A DNA stretch of 34,722 nt from Penium margaritaceum (GCA_023375785.1 SZWC01003625.1:1-34722); one strand, 5' to 3'. Shown: positions 20,946 through 30,706, numbered from the stretch's first letter. Notes: a model not told the origin generated them from the sequence alone. Numbers and translations are program-made.

Positions 20946-21734
20946 CTTCTTCCTATCCTTTCTGAGCTGGTCCAACTTCTTGTTGGGGCAATCACGTGCG
21001 TAGTGGCCCTGTTTGCCTCAGTTGTAGCACTCCCCCTTGATGTCACCTCTCTTGGCGCCCTGCTTGGCACCCTTCCCCCTCTCGCCTACCCCTCCACCTT
21101 GAGGGTGGACAGCATAGGCAGAACTTGACGTTGCCTCGCTCTCTCTTCCACCACGCCGCATCCATTCATTGCGGACGCATTCAGCCACCTGCGGGTACTT
21201 CAGCTCATCGGCAGACTAGCCGCCCAGGACGGTGATCATGGGACTCCAACTATCCAGCAAGGCCAGAAGGAGGATCATGGCTTGTACTTGAGGTTCGACC
21301 TTCCATCTGGTGGCTGCGTACTCGGTAGTGAGGGACTCAATCTGCTGCAGGATCTCCACGATGTCGTCGCCTTCGTTGGCTCGGAGGGTGACGAGGCTGT
21401 TTTAGACAAAGAACTTGTTAGCAAGGTTGGTGGACTGGTAAATGGTGCAGAGCTTCTTCCAGGCCTCCGCGGCCTCCGTGCATCCTTGAATCAGTGTGCA
21501 CTGCAGCGGGGCTAGCTCTAGTACCAACAATGCAAGCGCCTTCTTGTTGCACTTCTTGTACTTGTCCACTTCCTCCGGCATCGTGGTGTCTGGAGGGACA
21601 GTCTCTATACCATTGACTAGCTCAAGTAGGCCCTTGTCATTGACGTAGAACTCAAATTGACACCTCCACAAGGGGAAGCCGTTCCCATCAAACTTGGAAA
21701 CGACGCCAATGCTCTCTTGCTCGGTCGTAGTCAT
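20945..21734 (-). pseudogene. Gag of element B, broken
   Basis: The likely start is the ATG at 21734 (MTTTEQES). An earlier in-frame ATG at 21785 sits one base after the PBS and would translate leader. The copia Gag pattern is clear: FDGNGFPLWRCQFEFYV, KGLLELVNG, then the helical core with LIQGCTEAAEAWKKL. The zinc knuckle near 21030-20990 reads C-Y-N-stop-G-K-Q-G-H-Y-A-R-D-C: the second Cys codon is TGA (21018-21020). Other stops are TAA at 21399-21401 and TAG near 21219. Gag runs straight into protease in the same frame, as in copia polyproteins. Confidence 0.88.
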
Positions 21735-21785
21735 GGCGCGCGACTGTAGCGTGAAAGTTGTAGGAGCTAGAGTCCTTCTAGGCAT

Positions 21786-21800
21786 GTGGGCCCATAACCC
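21786..21800 (-). other. Primer-binding site of element B, initiator tRNA-Met anticodon arm
   Basis: On the minus strand the 15 bases GGGTTATGGGCCCAC lie 2 nt inside the 5' LTR. The plus strand GTGGGCCCATAACCC is the anticodon stem-loop of plant initiator tRNA-Met. Such a site fits half-tRNA priming as known for Drosophila copia, where the 5' half of initiator tRNA-Met cut in the anticodon loop is the primer. Confidence 0.85.
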
Positions 21801-21802
21801 TT

Positions 21803-22525
21803 TGTTGGCTCTAGTGGGTATGGAGGCACCCTCAAGGATGCCTAGCTCTTACTGAAGCATGCTACCAGTGTTTGGGAAGCCAATGGACACCAATAGTGAA
21901 GAGTGTGGAACACAAGGATCACAGATGTGAGTAGACAGAACACGTCGCATTCAGTAAAACTTAATCGAAATAAGTTTTGTTCCTTATCATAGTGATATTA
22001 CATCAGATCCTCTTAGTTTGTGATCTTAGCTTTCCAACGCATCCAAGTACGCCCAAAACGGAGTAGTAGAGCCCCTGCTACGGCCGTCGAAGTAACCCTT
22101 GGTGGAACCGACCAACTTGCCTTGCATGGTAGGCAATGGGAGGCACTTCGACGATGACCCGTCGAAGCGCCTTTCCTTACCCAGAAGTCAAGGAGAGGTT
22201 CATCTTGGTCAAGGAGGTCCTTATGGTCACCTCATTCATGCCCCTGGTGCATTTGGAGCCCATTAGGAACGAACTCGGATCACTGGCGGTGGATTATGCC
22301 GCCACCCATGGCGAGTACCAGATTCCACCCGCCCAACACCCGGTTTTCTGGCTAGGCTAACTTTATGAATACTCACTCAAATCGAGCGATTCAAAGCTTG
22401 ATCCTGCCTGGGAAAATCCAAGGAATCAAAATCTAAAGTCAGATCAGGTGTTCGACCACTCCTCAACGGTCGAAACAGGGAGTACAATCAAGGGCACTCA
22501 TGGCAAGGGGCACACCTTGTCAACA
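21803..22525 (-). repeat. Element B 5' LTR (right copy)
   Basis: Partner of 16831-17555 with roughly ten percent differences by eye. The hairpin seen in the left copy is at 22141-22172 with one mismatch in the stem (a single G-to-A type change). Confidence 0.92.
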
Positions 22526-22530
22526 TCGTC

Positions 22531-22784
22531 AATGCCGGCGGTCCCTAGAGCGCGCCCGTGCAGGGTAAATGCTGTTGGATTTATTTTTTTGGCGGCATTG
22601 ACCCTCCAGGTGGCATCGTCAAAATGCTACTGACGTGGGGGAAATGCTGCTGATTTTTTTTCGGCTGCATTGACCCCACGATGGTAGTCACTTTGGTGGA
22701 CAAACGGCTAGCACGCACGACTAGCGCTGGAGTGTCGTCGACGCACATGGCGACGACATCAGGAAAGTGATTGTGCTGCTGCCA
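22531..22784 (+). other. Element C leader after the B insertion
   Basis: Resumes the leader of C. It is homologous to about 2776-2910 in A and contains the two degraded hairpins (22568-22599, 22643-22671), each followed by CATTGACCC as in A. No coding sequence is apparent. Confidence 0.7.
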
Positions 22785-23680
22785 GCACGGCAAAAGTAGC
22801 AGCAGTACACAGCAAGCACGAGCTGCAAGCAGCAGCAGTAGCAGCCGGCAGCAGCAGCAACAGCAGGCAGCGGCAACAGCCGACAGTTACATCAATAGCA
22901 TGCAAAAATAGCGAGGAGGAGCAGCAGCCGGCAGCAGTAGCAGCGGACAGCTGCAACAGCCGGCAGCAGTGGCAACAACATGCACCAGCAGCGAGCAGAG
23001 GGAGCAAGCAGCAGAAGCAGCAGGTAGTAGCAGCAGTAGCGAGCAGCAGCAGCAGCAGCGAGCAGCAGCCAGCAACAACCAGCAGTAGTAGCTACACGAG
23101 CTGCTGGCAGCAACACTAGCTGCAGCTGCTCGCAGCTTGCTTCTCGCAATGAGTAGTGAATAGCAAGCAATAAGCTCGCTCCCCACAGCTCGCAGCTCGC
23201 AGCAAGCTCGTCACTCACAAATCATAGCGAGTAGCGAGCAGCAGGCTCGCATGGAGCAGCGAGCAGGGGCGAATGAAAGAGAAAAAAAGACAAAACAAAA
23301 AGATAAAAAAAAACTACACAAGAAAGATTCCCCCATCTCCGCAGGTGGCCCTGCTGCAGCAGCAGTAGCCACCACAGCCGCTGTAGTAGCTTTAGCAGTG
23401 GTAGCAACACTAGTAGCACGTTGCAGATTAGCATCTGCAACCACAGTGGCAGCAGGAGCAGCTACAGTTGCAGTAGTAGCAGTAGCACCAGCAGTACTAG
23501 AAGTAGCAGTAGTAGTAGCAACAGTAGCACTAGCAGTAGCAGCAGCTGTAGCAGCAGCACCAGCAGCAACATTTGCTGTAGCAACTGCAACAACAGCACC
23601 AGCAACAATAGCGGCAGTAGCGACAACAGTAGTAGTAACAGCTTTGCAACTGATGCAGCAGTGGCTGTAGCAACAGCGCG
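22785..23680 (+). repeat. CAG-derived triplet tract in the leader of C
   Basis: Same type of sequence as 2990-4440 in A: CAG, TAG and CAA triplets with GCA/AGC phasing. A short A-rich break near 23280-23330 sits at the same relative place as the A-rich break near 4050-4090 in A. The order of blocks is thus shared, though individual triplets differ. Confidence 0.8.
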
Positions 23681-23689
23681 ACAGCCGTT

Positions 23690-23850
23690 GCTGACGTCAG
23701 CCATACTTGACAGACATCACTGCTAACGTTAGCAACAAAAATGTTTAAAAAATCTATAGCAGCAACCCTGCCAAAAATGCAGTAGCAGCTGCGGACGTCA
23801 GCCATCCTAGGCTAATGTCACTACTCACATCCCTCTTGACGTCAGCAGCA
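23690..23850 (+). promoter_or_regulatory. TGACGTCA cluster before ORF0 in C
   Basis: TGACGTCA at 23692-23699 and 23837-23844, and GACGTCA at 23804-23810. This matches the cluster at 4460-4640 in A in both position and motif. Binding by bZIP factors is inferred from the known core only. Confidence 0.45.
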
Positions 23851-23885
23851 GACCAAAAAAAAGAGGAGGGGAAACAAAGGACACC

Positions 23886-24506
23886 ATGACAGGAAATGGA
23901 GAGGGGTCTACCTCTGTTGGAGGGCCCCCCTTCTTGCAACAACTACAGCAATTGGAGTAGTAGCCGTAGCAGTAGCTGCCGCCACTGCACTAGCCACAAG
24001 AATAGTAGGAACAATAGTAGCAAGAGCAGCAACAGCAAAAGCCGCGGTAGCAGCAGCAATAGTAGTAGTACTAGCCATAGTAGCAGCAGCAACAGCCACG
24101 GTAGTAGCAGTAGTAACAGCAGCCACATCAGTAGCAGCAGCAGCACCACGAACAGCAACAGAAGTAGTTGTAGCAGCAGCAATTATAGTGACAACAATTG
24201 CCGTAGCAGCAACGGCAGCACCAACACCCCGTAGGCTCTATTGTTGGTCATGCTAGCATGTCAGATTCGCTCGCCGTTTTACGCCAGCAGCTCAAAATGC
24301 TGACACAACAGCTAGCGGCACTGAAGCCGCCGACACAGCTGCCACAGCAGTAGCTGTCGTAGTAGAAACATCAGCGGTCGCTGCAGCAGTGCAGGAGCAG
24401 AGTTAGCAAGCACCTTTTGTTCTACCCAGGTACGCAAGCCGTGTGGTATCCTATGCCACACAATAGTTGGCATAGCAACACACCCAACGACAATAACATA
24501 CGGTGA
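23886..24506 (+). pseudogene. ORF0 of element C: Gln-rich upstream ORF
   Basis: The ATG at 23886 opens a frame with NGEGSTSVGGPPFLQQLQQL, then a Gln-rich tract of about 100 codons. The conserved PVGSIVG block, the heptad-like LAVLRQQLKMLTQQLAAL and an aromatic block with VWYPMP follow. The frame ends in TGA at 24504-24506. Its last base is the first base of an ATG in the gag frame (TGATG). Within 24021-24187 a hand count gives about 18 CAG, 14 TAG, 7 CAA and 1 TAA triplets. So the frame is unreadable now but fits an ancestral poly-Gln region. The A copy (4676-5129) agrees in ends and order. No known family is recognised. Confidence 0.65.
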
Positions 24507-25860
24507 TGTTAGTCTTAGGCCCCACTTTGGGTGCTGGCCGTAGGCTGAAGGACTTCGAAACCCCACCGCTGCCACTTCAGGCTGGCGATTAGTTCTAGGG
24601 CTGGGAGATCAGCTTCGGGATCTGGGCACAGGGCGAGGGCATGTGGCCCTACTACGTCTTGCTCTTTGATTCCAACCAGGCCGGCCAGGTATATGACGCC
24701 GATCGCATCGTGCGTGCCCTCGTCCCTGTTGCCCCCGTAGGTGGACGTCTCATCCTCAAGCCCTTCCTTGGTGACCTCACCACAAGCGCACTCCTTGATC
24801 CTGCAGCAGCATGGCACGGACTCACACGCCCTCATCGTCTCTCCAATGACGCCGAGACGAGCCGCCTGATCCGGGAGTTCAACTCCCTTTCCATGGGGGA
24901 GGCCAGGACGGTCACTTCCTATTGGCAGCGAGCAGAGGACATCCTCTGCCGCCTCGAAGACGTCGCGCCACCCCCTCCCTTCACGCTTGTGACCATCAAG
25001 CACGGAGCCACCGACGCCTTCTCCGACGTCTTTGTCCACTACTCCCAGGAGGTCCTCGTCGCGATGGCTATCCACGGTACTCTCATGCCTTGGGCATATG
25101 TGCTCTTCCTCCGCATCGAAGAGGCTCATCAAGAGTCACACATCCATTGCATGGAGTCCCTAACTTCTCCTACCGTCACCTTAGTGACTGCTGCCACCCC
25201 AACGGCAGTAGCGTCTTCCGGGGCCTCCTCATCCGGCAAGAAGTAGCATAAGGACAAGAAGGATAAGGGCCCACAGCAGTAATCCCGTGGATCTAGTGGT
25301 GGTAGCCTCGTCTGCCACAACTGTGGCCAGGCAGGACAATGGTGGTACACGTGTCCGTTCTTGACTGATGAGGCCCGCGTCATCGCCACCATGCATCGCA
25401 AGTGTGAGCGTTGCCTTGCCACCATTGTGTTGACTTTCGCTACTCCTGTTGCATCCGCGCCGCTCGCAATGGCTCCACCGATGTATCTTCTGCACTCGTC
25501 CGCGCTCGCTCCTTTGTCAGCGGTACCTTCCTCCTCCCTCTTGGACTCCGATGCCCTCAGGCCGCAGTCGGTGTACTCTGTCCTCCTCTCCACCTGTGAG
25601 CGGAAGTTGGAGTAGTTCATTGCAATCGAGCTTGGCCTTCCTCGCCCTCCTCCCCAGGGAAGTGTGAGTTGTGTCGTCGCTGGCTCCATTGCCCTACCCC
25701 GCATGACAGATTCTGTGCTGTAGTTGTGCCCTGTATCTTTTTCCACTCCATCCTCTCTCGTTCCCTTCCTACGTGCTCCTCTTCGTGATGATGTCACCTG
25801 GCTGGATGACTAGCACTCCCGATTCACACCTCCGTCCACCGCGTCCGCGTCACTCGCCCA
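24506..25860 (+). pseudogene. Gag of element C, broken
   Basis: ATG 24506-24508 is chosen because it overlaps the ORF0 stop and precedes the typical copia Gag N-terminus (LGPTLGAGRRLKDFET, GWEISFGIWAQGEGMW). The core has PHRLSNDAETSRLIREFN and SYWQRAEDI. The zinc knuckle at 25313-25354 keeps its three Cys, but the His is Gln (CAA 25337-25339). A Pro/Ser-rich C-terminal region follows and runs on in the same frame into protease. Stops include two TAGs near 24590 (CAG and CGG in A), TAG near 25244, TAA near 25281, TAG 25613-25615 (CAG in A), and TAG near 25811, where A has TGA, which suggests an ancestral Trp. Confidence 0.82.
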
Positions 25861-25867
25861 ATTTCAT

Positions 25868-27260
25868 GTGAATGATAGCGACATGGCCACATCTATGCAG
25901 GATCGGTCAGAGACCTGGATCATGGATTCCGGGGCCACGCATCACATGACAGCCTCGCACGAGGCCTTCAGTGTCCTCGGACCCATCACCGATGTCTCCG
26001 GGATTTGGACATGTTTTGGTCAGGTGTTACCCATTCGTGGTGTCGGCGTTGTTTGTTTCGGGTGTCGTGTAGGTGATGTCTTTGTGACTAATGTCCTCTT
26101 CGTTCTTGGCCTTGAGCTCAGCCTCCTCTCTTTCACAACCCTTGATCACATGAGCAACGACGTCTTGCACTTGTGTGGTGTTGGCATTGTGTCGTTGTGT
26201 CCATCAGGTTGTGTCGTCTTGCATGCCACTGCCTTTGGCAACTTGTGGCACGTACAGCGCCTGTCCGCTTCTACCTCTGTTACCTCCTCATCGACCGACA
26301 CTAGTCACGTGTTCGTTATTAGCACACTCTCTCCGCAGCAAGTACGTCTCCTGCATCGGTGCCTCTGTTACGTCCACTCTGCCGCTATCAATACCATGCT
26401 TTGCACACAGTCAGCCACATGCCTTGATCCAGCCTCCTTTACCCTTTTGTGTCCCACCGAGTGCATTGATTGTGCTCAAGGGAAGATGTACTGTTCTACA
26501 CACCCCCTGTCTGCCTCTTGTTCAGCCACCTCACTCGACTTGGTCCACACTGATGTCATGGGTACCCTCCCGACACTGTCCATCGAAGAGCACGGTCGAT
26601 ATGTCTTGACACTGACGGAAGACTACTCTCGCAATTGCTCGGTCTTCTGCCTTCGGCAGAAGAGCGACGTCACTCCCACCATTCAGGAGTGGCTTGTTTG
26701 TGCTGAAATTGAGTGTGGTAGCCCTCTCTGCCACTTCCGTTCTGATCGCGAGGGTGAGTTTCTTGGGGAGACCACACTCTTCCTCACCTCCCGTGGCATC
26801 CATAATGAGAAGCAACGCCTTACACCTAAGCCAAGAATGACGTCTTTGATCGGTGGAACCGCACCATGGCCGACGCCGTCCGAACCATGCGGGTCGAGTC
26901 TGTTCTCTCTGATGGCTTCTACTTCGAGGCCATGACCTACATGACGTGGGTCTGGAACCGGATTCCCCACGGACCCATTCCCCGTTAGTCCACACCATAC
27001 TAGCACTAGTGTGGGCAGCGAGCCGACCTCTGTCAGGCCCGCTTCTGGGGTCGTGTAGCCATCGTGTGGCTGCCTACCCCATACCAGGATAGCAAGCTCG
27101 AGCTTTGAAGTCGTCCTTGTACCTTCCTTTCAGTCCAAGGCATGGCGCTTCTGGGATCCCACCCGGCAGTGCATCGTTGAGTCCCAGGATGCCCTCTTCT
27201 TTGAGGACCTGTTTTCCCGCCACCTCATTCGCTCTGGCACGTCAATCTTCCTTCCATCGC
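25868..27260 (+). pseudogene. Protease and integrase of element C, broken
   Basis: WIMDSGATHHM shows an intact protease D-S-G site (25925-25933). A single open frame of about 355 codons follows through the integrase His/Cys region (LLHRCLCYVHS ... CIDCAQGKM), the first catalytic Asp (LVHTDVMG) and the second Asp (FRSDREGEF). A frameshift near 26820 shifts the rest. There the conserved Glu is Asp (FDRWNRT, where A has SERWNRT). Further on are TAGs at 26986, 27001 and 27007, where A reads CAG, CAG and TGG. Despite these lesions this is the best preserved protease-integrase block of the A/C pair. Confidence 0.85.
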
Positions 27261-27329
27261 ATGTGGGAGTGGTGGGTCTGTCCTCCGTCCAGCCGTGTCC
27301 GGACGTCCCATCGTCTGCGCCCGCGGGAC

Positions 27330-27895
27330 CTTTTGTGCCAGCTGCCTCGTTCGTGCCCACTAGCCCCTCATGGCCCACTGCCCCGTCCGTGTCCGCCAAC
27401 CCCTTAGGGCCGGCTGCCCTGTACGTGTCCACCAGCTCATCCAGGTCAACTGCTCTATCCGCATCCGCTAGCTCCTTTGGGCCGGCTGCCCCGTTTGCGT
27501 ACGCCAGCCCCTCCGGGCCGGCGGCCCCGTCTGTGTCTGACAGCCCCTCCGGGTTGGCTGCCCCATCCATGTCCGCCAGGCCCTCCAAGCCGCTACCCCA
27601 TCCATGTCCGCTAGCCCCTCCGGGCCGGCTGCCTTGGCCATGTCTGCCAGCCTCTCCAAGCCGACTGTCCCATCTGTGTCCGCCAGCCCCTCCTGGCTGG
27701 CTGCCGCGTTTGTGTCCGCCAGCCCTTCCGAGCTGGCTGCCCTATCCGTGTCCGCCAGCTCCTTTGGGCCGGCTGCCCTGTCCGTGTCCGCCAGCCCCTC
27801 CGGGCCGGCAGCCCCATCGGTGGCCGCCAGCCCCTCTGGGCCGGCTGCCCTGTTCGTGTCCGCCAGCCCCTCCGGGCAGGCTACCCCATCCGTGT
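27330..27895 (+). repeat. 36-bp coding minisatellite (12-residue Ser/Pro/Ala repeat), element C
   Basis: About 15 tandem 36-bp units encode a pattern near PSVSASPSGPAA. The array has one frame break near 27590. It occupies the same integrase-RT linker as 8010-8590 in A. The consensus differs (SAS here, APAG in A), so the units were made uniform separately within each element. Confidence 0.85.
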
Positions 27896-29773
27896 TGGCG
27901 CGCTACACACGTGGACCGGGTGGGAGCCTTCGACCCAAGCTGACAGTGAGCACTCAGGCCGCCTCCTCACGTCCTCTCGTGCCAGGAGCCCCTGTCATCC
28001 TACGAGGTTCCTTGCCATCTATCAGAACCACTTCTATAGTCGTGAGTGGGGACCCCGTCACCAAGGCACTTGGCTTGGCCACATTGTCAATCATCACTGA
28101 CCTACATCCAGGGTCAGCTTTGGGCTATTCCTTGCTCCATCAAGAGCACCGGTATGCTATCACGGCTGTGTTCATACGTATCCTACTAGGGACGCGGGAT
28201 GCACATGCCCTCATTGTGCGCCCCACGGAGCAACCAGAGAACCCAGCCACCCTATGTGAGGCTCGGACGTCTCCCAAAGCCGCTCACTCGGAGGTTGCAT
28301 GCGCCGACGAGCTTTCCGCCGTTTAGCAACATCACGTCTATGAGCTTGTCGACCTCCCCCCAAGACGTAAGGCCATCGGTGCCAAGAGGATTCTCCAGCA
28401 AAAGAGGAAGCCAGACGGGTCCCTAGACAAGTACAAGGCCCATCTTACTACCAAGGGGTTTGCTTAGGTCACTGGGATCTACTTTGACCAGATCTTTGTC
28501 CCGGTCGGTTGCTTCTCTACTAGTCGCGCGTTGTTCAGCCTGGTTGCCCAGCACGGGTGGGAACTGCATCAGATGGTTATGAGCAATGCCTTTCTCATGG
28601 CTCACTGGAGGGCGAGGAGCTCTATATGGTGCAACCTCCAGGTTTGACGATGGCTCCGGCAAGGCCTGGAAGCTATGGAAAGCCCTCTATGGCCTGAACC
28701 AGTAGATGAGTCGCACGCCTCTTAGTGGTGGCCTTCTTTGTAGCTCTGCTGACCCCGCAGTATTCATCAGTTTGCGAGGTCAGAATCTTGTCAATGTCTT
28801 GGTCTATGTCGATGACCTGCTCATCGCATTGCTGGATGCAGCCGCAATCCAGTGGGTCAAGGACTTGCTACATGTTGCCTAAAAGATGAAGGACATTAGA
28901 TGAGCACGAGTCTTTCTGGGCATGGAGCTTGAGCATGATCACTCTATGGACATCTTGCATGTCCACCAAGCCGCCTACGTCTAGACCCTGTCGGGGCGCT
29001 TCGCTGAGTATGTGCCCCTTGTGCCAAGAGCGTCCTCACCCATGTCGCCCAATGACCAGACGATGCTAAAGAGCTCTGATCCAGCCATGGTTGGGGAGCC
29101 AGTAGACATGACCACATGTTTACACGTCATTGGGTCACTGATGTTCCTGGCGACGACTACGGGTCCAGACATTGCATTCGCCATCAATCTTCTTGCACAG
29201 TTTTCTCAGGAGCCGCGTCACCTCCATTTTGAGGTCGCAATCAGAGTACTGCGCTCTGTTGTCTCTACCCCATGTTGAGGCCTCATGTCTTGTTGATAGC
29301 CGCCCGTTGTGGTGACGGGATAGAGCGACAATGACTAGGCACGTAGTTTGGACTGTAACAGTCGTTCTGGCTGGATCTTTCCTGTTGGCGGCACGGCTGT
29401 ATCCTGGCATAGCGGCAAGCAAGGATGCATTGCGTGCAGTAGTGCTGAGGATGAGTATGTGGCTCTTGGTTCTGGCGCTTGTGAGAGCTTGTGGCTACGC
29501 TGCCTGTTGTACGAGTTTTGTTTGTTAGTCCCGTCCATCATGCTGCACTTTGACAATGAAAGTGCCATGGTCATTGCTGACAATGACGGCGTGCATCGCA
29601 CTCGCACAAAGCACACCAATGTTGAGTATCACTATGTGCATATGTTCTTGCATGACGGTAGCATCAGCATCGTGTGGGTTGCGACAGCACACCAATTGGC
29701 TGACTTCTCGACCATTACACGAAAGCGTGATTTGTTCAGGAAGGCTGTGAGTGCACTCGGTGTGCGTCTATGA
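27896..29773 (+). pseudogene. Reverse transcriptase and RNase H of element C, broken
   Basis: After RYTRGPGGSLRP the frame enters RT with HHVYELVDLP, RKAIGAK and LDKYKAHLTTKGF. A small deletion near 28590 breaks the frame. The YVDD box is intact at 28805-28816. GSLMFLATTTGPDIAFAINLLAQ marks the end of RT. RNase H has lost its first block (stops and indels near 29275-29340) but keeps AEDEYVALGSGACE, DNESAMVIADNDG and KHTNVEYHYV to the stop at 29773. Stops are mostly TAG, for example near 28324, 28466 and 28983. RNase H damage is heavier than in A. Confidence 0.85.
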
Positions 29774-29845
29774 GGTTCTCTCTTTCTCCCTGTCCGCTTG
29801 GTCTCTGTGCTCTCTGCTCGCCTATGTGCACTCTGCTTGTGATTC

Positions 29846-29854
29846 ATGGGGGAG
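29846..29854 (+). other. Polypurine tract of element C
   Basis: ATGGGGGAG directly before the LTR start TGTTGG at 29855, identical to the tract of element A. Confidence 0.85.
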
Positions 29855-30701
29855 TGTTGGTTTTTCACACATCTCTTATTTGTACTTGGTTGTGTCCTCT
29901 TGGCTTGTGTACATTGGCGTGCAATTGACTAATGGCAAGACGCGACGCTGCTAGAGTGTCGTTTGGTGGAGCCGACGCACGCTAAGGCCTACACTTAGTT
30001 TGCTGGAGCCTCCTCCCTTCAACGTGCTCACGGTAAACCTCCTCGGCAGTTGTGCCGCCAGCAGTCATTGTCGCTGCATATGCTGTCTACACGCGTCCAG
30101 CGCTGTGTCTGACTGCACTGTTGCGTCCGCAACGCCATGTGATGCCTAGGGTCCAAGTGTCATGATTTTCGGACACTGTTGGCACCCGGGACTAATGTAG
30201 ACGCTGCCTGGGTTTAGGCAGCCAGAACTCCTCACTGCTATTTTTCTAGTTGATTCTGACCGCACAACTGCGTTTTCAGCGTGTGTATTATGGTATGGTC
30301 CAGTTTCCAGGCAGAGCAGACAACGCCCGGGTTTTGGGCTGTTGACCGTCTGGCAGGGCCCACCGAGAAAACCCTGCCTGTCAGAAGATAGGTCTATTTC
30401 CTGATTGGCTTAGAAACTGAGTAACAAGATCTACAGAGCTAGGGGGGGGGGGGGGGGCTAGAATTTGGAGGCGTCTCCCATTGTTTCTCATTCTCAGTTC
30501 TTAATCATTCATTTCCAATTTTCAGCTGTTGTTTGGCGGTAACTCTGGCGCACGCACATCCGAGTAGCAAACACCAGAGCTCTCAGACTTAGGCTGTGGT
30601 GCAGCAGAATGAGGGGGCAACTTAAGCAACATGCGTGGGTTCCCACACGCTGCATCAACAACACTGCTGCCCCAACCGGCTGCTATAGGAGAATTCTAGC
30701 T
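29855..30701 (+). repeat. Element C 3' LTR
   Basis: 847 bp starting TGTTGG and ending TAGCT. It matches 1245-1848 over its first ~600 bp and 16570-16773 over its end. It contains a run of 16 G at 30442-30457. The terminal CT instead of CA is seen in both copies. Confidence 0.9.
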
Positions 30702-30706
30702 ATGGA
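30702..30706 (+). repeat. Right target-site duplication of element C
   Basis: ATGGA, identical to 1240-1244. Confidence 0.8.

Larger units (their letters stand above)
16831..22525 (-). mobile_element. Ty1/copia retrotransposon (element B), nested in the leader of C
   Basis: LTRs at 16831-17555 (725 bp) and 21803-22525 (723 bp) begin T(G/A)TTGG and end TCAACA. Five-base flanks are TTGTC at 16826-16830 and TCGTC at 22526-22530, one mismatch. The interrupted leader of C resumes at 22531 with sequence homologous to the A leader. Internal parts in minus-strand order are PBS, gag, protease, integrase, RT, RNase H, PPT. The protein family is distinct from A and C, having no Pro/Ala array and no CAG leader. 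Gag-pol spans about 1375 codons with two frameshifts and about ten stops, so it is dead. Confidence 0.92.
1245..30701 (+). mobile_element. Composite Ty1/copia retrotransposon (element C) carrying nested insertions
   Basis: Element C starts with its LTR at 1245 and ends with its second LTR at 30701, with ATGGA on both sides. Its own DNA is 1245-1848, about 16570-16830 and 22531-30701, roughly 9.1 kb. The pieces of its split 5' LTR add up to about 845-850 bp, against 847 bp for the 3' LTR. The first ~600 bp at 1245 match the 3' LTR at 29855 much better than the LTRs of element A do, for example at the shared start TGTTGGTTTTTCACACATC. Elements A, D and B lie inside it. Coding order is ORF0, gag, protease, integrase, RT, RNase H. 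All reading frames are broken, so it is non-functional. Confidence 0.85.

Noticed and set aside
23251..23704. Ala/Val-rich and Ser-rich frames in the C triplet tract as genes
   Set aside because: Same cause: repeat phasing on both strands. Only the Gln frame near 23886-24506 has conserved non-repeat ends shared with A.
24490..24510. Classical -1 slippery heptamer at the ORF0/gag junction
   Set aside because: I see no X-XXY-YYZ heptamer common to A and C. Stop-restart through TGATG is as likely, and A has lost the ATG.
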